DNA from: Periplaneta americana
Lineage: Eukaryota > Arthropoda > Insecta > Blattodea > Blattidae
Length of the DNA stretch: 64,000 bases
Reading direction: 5' to 3'
NCBI RefSeq assembly: GCF_040183065.1
Contig: NC_091126.1
Location: forward strand, 144,610,204-144,674,203
Every line of letters begins with the position of its first letter. The stretch's first letter is position 1. The notes beneath the pieces were generated by a model, which saw only the letters and a list, made by a program, of their open reading frames with translations, was not told where the DNA came from and did not search any database. Below are positions 56,561-64,000 of the stretch, in pieces. Both the position numbers and the translations under genes were made by a program.

Positions 56561-59085
56561 GTGTTATTACCTACCATATTTGTTTCAATCTGTCTTTTTC
56601 CATTCCTTTATCTAATATAGCTGGCCACCATTACATGAGGAATGTACACCACATTATTACACCCATTAGCACACTTACATCTCCGTTGTCTGATTTCACT
56701 ATGCCATTATCTGGGTATTCCATTCATTCTTGTTCCCCTTCTAGTTTCTGTTATGGTTATTATTAGGGGGTGGATGTTGATGAAAAGTCATTTTATTTTT
56801 CACATTAGGATGATGCCTATTAATATAGACATCCTTTCTAAGTTAATATCAACGTAAAAAATTAATTTCTTATATTGCATTTTTCGTTTCTGAACTAATA
56901 GGTCATTTTTATATTTTTCGGCATTTTTTGGTCATTTTTAATACTCTGAAGAAATTTTAGATCATCTGGAATGCATTTTACTTTCTTCTTTACCGATAGA
57001 TCTGTTAAATCTTTTTCTAAGCAAATAGGTCAGTAGTAATTACCTATTGAATAAGTGAGTAACAGTGAAGTTTGAGTTTTATAGTTTGAAACAAATTGTA
57101 AAGACCAACCCTCATTCCACTGAAGGCTTCATCTTACACAACGGAAGTAATATAAAATGCTTGACAACAGCTTAGTTTAATTGAGGGCTTTGACCGCTAC
57201 TGTTCTTTTGTAGGTACAAGGGTGTCCTTAGAATTTATGTTTGGAAGGGGAGAAACTTTCACTGTCCTGGACAGGACATTGTGTCCTCATGGAAGGGAAG
57301 GGACAGTATTTTTAACACAAAGATTGCAAGAATGCAAGCTGCAGCCACACTCCCCCATCTGGAAGATCTGGTAACAAAAGTGAAGAACAGGAGGAGGAGG
57401 AGGAGATGGAGAATGCACTGACATGGACCACCACCAATTGAAAAACATTGTAAACCCTCATTAAAATCTATAGTTTTTCCTTAAAACCTTAATTTTCTTG
57501 CATGCCCTTTTCCTTTATCTTAGTCAAATTCCAGGAAGTTGCCTCCTCTCTCCGAGATTTGCAGGGCAGTCATTGAAACAAAGTGACTAATTTTTAAGAA
57601 GTTGTGGTGCGAGTACTTTGAATAATATTTAAATGTAATTTTCTTTTAATTTTATGTCATTTTTCCATTAGTTTAAGGGCATTTTAATGATCATTTTAAG
57701 TAGATTTGTAGGTCATCAACATCCGCCTCCTAGTTATTATGGTGGGCTTAAAATCTACAGTGTTAACTACAATTTCACCAGAAGGAATCTTTCCTATCAT
57801 GAACCTTTACAAGGTTTTGGGTGCAACTTCTGACTTGAGTGCCCCTACGGGGTGGCCAATAACGAAACTAGACTGTAACCTTTTCACTGACTATAAAAAT
57901 CATGGTGAGGAACCTGTGGTCAAATGTACCAGTGCTTCCTAGTCGTCCAGTGAATGTGAATATGTATAGTAAAGTGTTTATTGTGAAGAATTATTACAGA
58001 TCCATTTCCATATGAAAGGGTGGTCATTTGTTTCAATGTGAGTTCTCATGTGAAAATGTTCATATCAGAATCACAATCAGGGTGTCTACCAAAAATGTGA
58101 ACCAAAATTAAGTTACTTTTTAGTTATAACTTAATAATTACTCATAAAGTTGATGATGAAGGAGCACTAATCATATTTCAGTTATCTTATGATCTGTCAT
58201 CAAACTTATTTCTTAAATTCTTTGATCTTCATTCCAATGGACTGCAATTCCAAGGCTTTTTCTTCCAATAACATTTGTTTTCGCAACTTCAGCTGTTTCA
58301 GCTCCACTTTAGGCAAGACTATATCCGTACCTGGGAAGCAAAAGGGCGTATGTCCAATTTGGTCGATTTTGAGTTAATGGCGTTTCTGTGACCAGCATAC
58401 TTGACTGCACATATGGAACAAAGGCAGTTGTCCTCTGCACAGTCTAAGGCATGTTTACGGCATGTTATCAAGGGGCTGTCCACATAAGAATCAGAAGAAA
58501 ATAGACACATGTGGGACATCTGCCTCATGCTTCTATTTCATAAAGAATTCTTGCGTGGTTTGGGTGTATGTGGATGAATATGATTACTTTCAGAAATTGA
58601 TTAAGAATGCCAGTAATTAAGAAGCAAAGACTGAATCCAAGAAAAATGTTGAAAATTATCACAAGGAAGCAGATGATAGGCACTCTCTGAAAGATGGTGA
58701 CAAAGTAGAGGCAAAATCAGATCCAAAGCAAAATGTCCTAACTATGGACCTATAAAAATATCTTCCAACTCCTGGCCTTACTAACTGCTATCATTTTACT
58801 TACACAAACTCTGGACTCTGAATTTAACAATACATAACGCAGTATCTAATAAAGGGTAGGCCTACTGTATGTTATGGAACGAAACTGTTGCTGGAAGAGG
58901 AGGGAATGAGATAGCCTCTTGCTTACTGAAATGGGCTCGATTGCATTTGAAAGAACAAACTGAGGTATTAACTATTTGACAATTTTCATGCATAGAGAAT
59001 AATTAATAAAGACAGCTTCTCTTCTATATTTTTCCACATTTCCAAACATTATTTCATGCAAACCTTATTGGGAACTGAAGTGATG
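56561..59085. other. no recognised feature
   Basis: AT-rich, unique-looking DNA. The frames at 57739-57942, 58189-58377 and the minus-strand 58319-58528 are short and carry no domain I recognise. A Cys-rich reading of the last (CRKHALDC..CLCSIC) has irregular spacing and I do not call a finger. Confidence 0.4.
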
Positions 59086-59093
59086 GTACAGGC

Positions 59094-60372
59094 CAGTGGC
59101 GGCTCCTGCATATTTCTTAAGAGGAGGAAAGAAGTTAACAGCGCAAAATGACACCTTCTTGAGAGAAACATGCTACAAATTAGCCTACATGCATACATGT
59201 AAGACTAGGTAGTGTTAGAGTTGGCCTTCCTACCTTTTGTATAGCAATAATCTGTTTTTGTAAACTGAGTTTCCTAAATTTTTTTCACTTCTATTCATTG
59301 TTAAATAATTGCACAAATTAACAATTACAAAGGAATTCACAACCTCGCAGCATTTTTCACGCACACTATAGTATAACACATGTTGGAAGAGACCAGCTAC
59401 TAACACGTAACCGGAACTGTTTTACGGAAATGGGAATGAGAAATAATCTTTTAGGAAAGCTAGAACACTGCATCCACCTACGTGGTCTGTGTTGCCACAT
59501 GTACATTTTACAAGTTCAGTATCACATGCTTTTGAAGAATGTCAGTTCTTGTAAAGTCATACTACCATTATTGTTCAAAGCTGCCGGTGGCCGATTAATT
59601 TTTTTATGTTAAAAATAATGTAGTTTGCAGTACTTTCAATTTCAAATATATTTGTACAAAACTGACAACTTGGCTGTTGTCCTGTCTAGTAGACAACGAA
59701 TGGAAGTGAATTTCAGAGGCCGAAAAGATTGGCGATACTAATGTAGAACTAATTCCTCTTTGTTTTATATAAATCCAACTTCAACTTTAAGTTATCCTCG
59801 AAAGTTTCAAACCATGAATAGTAGCTTATATAAAGTGCAATGAATAATATATTTTGATTTATAATTTTAAAAAAGTTTATATGGTATCTTTCATAGCTTT
59901 AAAACTGTTTTTATTGTGTCTCCTCCTAGATGTGTTATAGTCCGGTTGAATGCAACATCGTAAGATGGCAGCGGTAGCAAGCTTGCTGCAAGACCAGTTG
60001 GTTTCTATTTCCCGCCCATGCGCTGATTCAGAGGATCATCTCCTCCCTATCCGTACATTTACTTGCTTTAAAACTCTGCTTCTTTCTCTGGCCGCTAATG
60101 CACTGTTGTTTGTGTGTATTAACTGCAGTAAAGGAGGAATGGATTGACTTTCCTCCACACAAACAATCTCGCATCCTTCTCACAGTTTTCTAGTAGCACA
60201 TAAGTGAGCGTCATTTAAAACTCGATCAACAGAGGTTTTCTTATAGCCGTGAACTTAAAAATGATCGACTCTTCCTCGAATTTCAAAGCATATATATCAT
60301 TTGGTATTTACTTTCAAAAGAAAAATGTGAGGAGGATGTTCCTCCCTTCCCTCCCCCGAGGAACCGCCACTG
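59094..60372. mobile_element. hAT element, CAGTGGCGG termini, no transposase
   Basis: Begins CAGTGGCGGCTCCTGC and ends with the complement of CAGTGGCGGTTCCT. The 8-bp duplication gtacaggc lies at 59086-59093 and 60373-60380. The 1279 bp hold only short open frames (59430-59612, 59950-60147) without hAT motifs. A non-autonomous hAT derivative. Confidence 0.9.
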
Positions 60373-60380
60373 GTACAGGC

Positions 60381-60854
60381 ATTCACAATCATTTCTACAG
60401 TGCCAGTATTTCTCTTAGCAAGCAAGCTCTTCAGTCGCAGTGTGAATATGTAACTTTACATTTTTTTACTACATAAGGTTTGAGAATTTATTCCATACTG
60501 ATTTCTGCATTTCATTTCCATTAACAAGATTTCAAACTGTATGGGACACAAAGGGCAAAGCTCATTTATTATTTAATTTTCAAGTATAAATTATCCTTTT
60601 CACAATGTCTACCACATGATGAAACAAACTAGTTCCACAATATACAAGGTGGAAGTGAAATAATCCTGCAGATTGAAAGGGATAATAGGGTACACTTAAA
60701 GAAATAGAAAACCTATATTATGCTTCGTGATTAAACGCATGATTAATTAGAAAATTAAGTTGGAAGTTTCAGCAGTCTGGCAACATCACCACTAACACAG
60801 TCTTCTTTCTTCTTGTAATATAGATGTAAGAGGTCAAGGAACTCAGGTCTGTCT
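60381..60854. other. no recognised feature
   Basis: AT-rich spacer between two hAT-type insertions. Confidence 0.4.
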
Positions 60855-60862
60855 CTCTATGT

Positions 60863-61044
60863 CAGTGGTCGTCAGCACTCGCTGAAATGTGCAAAGTGTA
60901 AGAAGTGTCATCTCATGTGCACCGTCATGCAACAGGATGAGATAGAGAGCATACCCGCTAGCAGCTACGAGTGCACCATGGTGCACTGCATTTTCTATGG
61001 GTAAGAGATGCTAGCCCCAGGGTGCTCTGTGCTGACGACACCTG
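60863..61044. mobile_element. 182-bp hAT-type MITE, inverted second copy
   Basis: Begins CAGTGGTCGTCAGCAC and ends with GTGCTGACGACACCTG. It is flanked by the 8-bp duplication ctctatgt (60855-60862 and 61045-61052). Internal sequence is the reverse complement of the MITE at 26149-26330 (gtgcaccatggtgcactgc, agagagcatacc). Same length as that copy. Confidence 0.92.
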
Positions 61045-61052
61045 CTCTATGT

Positions 61053-62090
61053 GAACATCCCTCATAGTCTGCAACATTGCAGTCTGGTTGCATCATCCAG
61101 TGGCTTGAAATTAGTGGTATTTAAATTAAATTTACATGAAAACTGTCCATGCTATTGAAATACGCCAGAGGAATAAACGATTTTCATTAGATTTTCTATC
61201 GATATGGACAAAAATCACAATCCTACTCGCAAGTTACCGAATAAGAGGATGTTAAACATTCGGGATTTTTTTTTCTGAGGAAACTATGAACTTTTCACCA
61301 ATATGGTATTACACATTTTTGTTACATACAACATGAGCTATTCGCTCTGAAAATCTGCAAGGCTATTTCACTTCCACTCTGTATGTATGTATGTGTGTAT
61401 ATAAATAATCAATGAAATGTTCATTCATTAAAAATGTATACTGACTTAGTCTTTAATAGGAATTAAACTCAAATACAAGAAAGACACAGACAATAGTACA
61501 AATGAAATAAAAAATAAGCTACACAATAAAATTTGTACTTGCAATTGGCGAGTATCAGCTTTTATTTTTTCGTATTCCTAATGTCACTAACACAATATCT
61601 TGACTTACAAGTGTTAAATAGGGTATTTTATTAACATTTCTCATTTGATTATATTTCCTGTTTGAAAGAGTGAAAAATGCGTAATGATTGAATCAGGAAA
61701 GCATATGTAAAGAAAAAAAAAAGATATGTTTAGATTTTTTAAATAAATAAATAAATATAAGACTTAAGGATAGTATCAAAAGTTACTTTAAAAGAAAACC
61801 TAGGACAGGATATATTAATAATTTAAACTTGAAGAAAACTTTAGCACTTGAAAGCCAAGAATGTGAACAAAGGTGAGGGAAATTGGCCTTATATCTCACA
61901 TCACCCTTAAACTATTTGCCAACAAATATTCAAGTAACCTCAACACATCAATGAATGTAAGAGGATCAAGTATCAGTTTGTAATATATAAACGAGAACTA
62001 CAAAGTATAAACTGCTCTAGTGTTTTAGGGAAGTTTATAAAGAGAAAATATATTGATTGATTCTAGTTCACGTTAACACTTTGTTTGTTA
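61053..62090. other. no recognised feature
   Basis: AT-rich with a short (TATG)n/(TG)n patch near 61381-61400. No gene or repeat ends recognised. Confidence 0.4.
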
Positions 62091-62277
62091 AACACATAGA
62101 ATTGCTTAGTCACACATTAAAAAGTGTTAAGATTTTTAAAAAAGGTTATATACCTTGGACAGATGGCCCGTTTCGACGCAATGTTGCGTCTTCATCAGTG
62201 TCTCTGTCCACGGTATATAACATTATTTTAAAAATTGTAACACTTTTTAACATGTGACTAAGCAATTTTATGTTTTT
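62091..62277. repeat. foldback element with palindromic core
   Basis: Arms 62091-62163 and 62203-62277 are complementary apart from a few mismatches (attgcttagtcac, aaaaagtgtta, ggttatatacc-tggacaga). The loop holds a perfect 16-bp palindrome gacgcaatgttgcgtc preceded by cccgtttc. No coding capacity. Confidence 0.85.
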
Positions 62278-62334
62278 AAAATATATTGTTAGTTTATGCA
62301 TTTTACCTACAATACTTGCAACTCAGGAATAATA

Positions 62335-62335
<1 letters not shown>

Positions 62336-62389
<54 letters not shown>
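62336..62389 (+). repeat. (TAA)n microsatellite
   Basis: About seventeen TAA units, abutting the tail of the SINE read on the minus strand. Confidence 0.95.
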
Positions 62390-62655
62390 TTTTTGCTAAT
62401 GGCAGGTACTTCACTGTTCATCATTTACCCATATGAAGCCAGTTCTGTAGACCAATTTACCGAGAGAGTCATTGCCCAGGATGCACCATAGGAGTTTGGT
62501 TTATGCTACACCCATAATGGGATGAGGTGATGGAGATTTGTTGGGATGCCACAGGGGAACCGGAGCTTCCACAGGAAACCCATGTTACCTTGACCATGGA
62601 CTTGCCCAACACAAGTTATAAATCGGGGGTATACCAGGGATCGAACCCAGGTCCA
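62340..62655 (-). mobile_element. SINE-like element bracketed by TAA tracts
   Basis: The minus strand starts near 62655 with GGACCTGGGTTCGATCCCTGG (box B within it). A conserved body follows (gggcaagtccatggtcaagg, tgggcaatgactctctcggt) and it ends in an (ATT)n tail. Box A is missing, so the 5' end is probably truncated. The tail accounts for the TAA tract at 62336. Confidence 0.65.
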
Positions 62656-62693
<38 letters not shown>

Positions 62694-62705
62694 TAACAAT
62701 AATAA
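62656..62705 (+). repeat. (AAT)n-type microsatellite
   Basis: About sixteen AAT-type units with two AAC variants between the SINE and the minus-strand LINE. It is most likely the expanded 3' tail or target of one of them. Confidence 0.9.
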
Positions 62706-64000
62706 TATTACTTACTTACAAATAGTTTTTAAGGAACCTGCAGGTTCATTGCCGCCCTCACACAAGCCTGCCATCGGTCCCTATCCTCTGGAAGATTAAT
62801 CCAGTCTCTATCATCATATCCCATCTCCCTCAAATTCATTTTAATATATCCTCCCATCTATGTCTCGGCCTCCCCAAAGGTCTTTTTCCCTCCGGCCTCC
62901 CAACTAACACTCTATATGCATTTCTGGATTTGCCCATACACACTACATGCCCTGCCCATCTCAAACGTCTGGATTTAATATTCCTAATTATGTCAGGTGA
63001 AGAATACAATGCATGCAGTTCTGAATTGTGTAACTTTCTCCATTCTTCCGTAACTTCATCCCTCTTAGCCTCAAATATTCTCAAACACCCTTAATCTCTG
63101 TTCCTCTCTCAAAGTGAGAGTCCAAGTTTCAGAACCATACAGAACAACCGGTAATATAACTGTTTTATAAATTCTAACTTTCAGATTTTTTGACAGCAGA
63201 CTAGATGACAAAAGCTTCTCAACCGAATAATAACAGGCATTTCCTATATTTATTCTGTGTTTAATTTCCTCCCGAGTGTCATTTATATTTGTTACTGTTG
63301 CTCCAAGATATTTGAATTTTTCCACCTCTTCAAAGGATGAATCTCCAATTTTTATATTTCCATTTCGTACAATATTCTGGTCACGAGACATATTCATATA
63401 CTTTGTCTTTTCGGGATTTACTTTCAAACATATCGCTTTACTTGCTTCAAGTAAAATTTCAGTGTTTTCCCTAATCGTTTGTGGATTTTGTCCTATCATA
63501 TTCACGTCATCCGCATAGACAAGAAGCTGATGTAACCCGTTCAATTCTAAACACTCTCTGTTATCCTGAACTTTCCTAATGGCATATTCTGAGCTAAGTT
63601 AAAAAGTAAAAGTAATAGTGCATCTCCTTGCTTTGGCCCACAGTGAATTGGAAAAGCATCAGACAAAAGTTGGCCTGTAAGGACTCTGCTCTAAGTTTCA
63701 CTGAGACAGATTGTAATTAATTGAACTAGTTAAAAAACTTCTCTCTTTACAGAGTCATATGCCTTTTTGAAATCTATGAATAACTGATGTACTGTACCCT
63801 TATACTCCCATTTTTTCTCCAATCTGATCAATAGTCGATCTATTATGCCTAAAACCGCACTGATGTTCCCCAATAATTTCATCTACATATGGAGTTAATC
63901 TTGTCAAAAGAATATTGGACAAAATTTTGTATGACGTCCATGAAAGTGATATTCCTCGAAAGTTGCTACAGTTAGTCTTGTCCCCCTTCTTAAATATAGG
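62706..64000 (-). pseudogene. LINE, same family as 3428, minus strand, runs off the window
   Basis: Minus-strand reading in order: KKGDKTNC near 63990, [30 protein letters not shown] at 63540-63490, [47 protein letters not shown] and RPLGRPRHRWED. Defects: an internal deletion near 63810-63820 relative to the 3428 copy, a one-base loss near 63588 (gctcagaat against gctctagaat), and a frame change near 63080. The 5' end lies beyond the window. Confidence 0.9.

Overview
The window is AT-rich nuclear DNA from an insect. A hemimetabolous species, most plausibly a cockroach-like one, fits best. That placement is inferred from the intron-split C2H2 gene, the TTAGG-like short arrays, the many tRNA-derived SINEs with box A/box B heads, the abundant pogo/Tigger, hAT and mariner remnants, and the frequent aggcct motif. 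No bacterial, organellar or CRISPR-like structure is visible. Apart from one host gene, essentially everything recognisable is mobile-element sequence, mostly decayed.

The host gene is a minus-strand C2H2 zinc-finger gene. I assemble it from three coding exons: 28222-27992 (with a 5' UTR acceptor just upstream), 16126-15858, and 2246-1061. The splice phases fit exactly (phase 0 at the first junction, phase 2 at the second). They give a 561-residue protein with a Thr-run/acidic N-terminus, a low-complexity middle and eight C-terminal zinc fingers. Its two introns (about 11.9 and 13.6 kb) hold most of the transposon debris in the first 28 kb.

Layout: 1-1 kb, a 433-bp foldback element with a tRNA-like sequence in each arm. 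1-2.2 kb, zinc-finger exon 3. 2.9-15.7 kb (intron 2), a TA-flanked MITE, a LINE with frameshifts, a rearranged mariner, two pogo/Tigger-like elements, a hAT fragment and two SINEs with target duplications. 15.9-16.1 kb, exon 2. 16.2-28 kb (intron 1), a TIR element carrying a helix-turn-helix exon and an internal TTAGG-centred palindrome, further Tigger-like elements, a PIF/Harbinger exon, LINE pieces, a second TTAGG-centred foldback, a hAT MITE and a SINE. 28-28.3 kb, exon 1. 28.6-32.3 kb, a long degenerate pogo-like transposase with a 78-bp in-frame tandem repeat and a SINE insertion.

33.9-47.3 kb holds three near-identical copies of a ~950-bp non-coding TIR element with clear 7-bp target duplications. 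One of these is interrupted by a LINE. The same stretch has a Jockey-type LINE, a complete 8-bp-TSD hAT-like element, and a partial copy of it. 49.5-56.6 kb holds a Tc1-like pseudogene, LINE fragments, an uncharacterised transposon-associated ORF, and a long-TIR mariner split by a SINE. 59-64 kb holds a hAT element, an inverted second copy of the hAT MITE, a palindromic foldback, a SINE and another LINE that runs off the end. The most useful items to follow up are the 7-bp-TSD CACAG element family, the foldbacks with TTAGG centres, the tRNA-bearing foldback, and the three-exon gene model.
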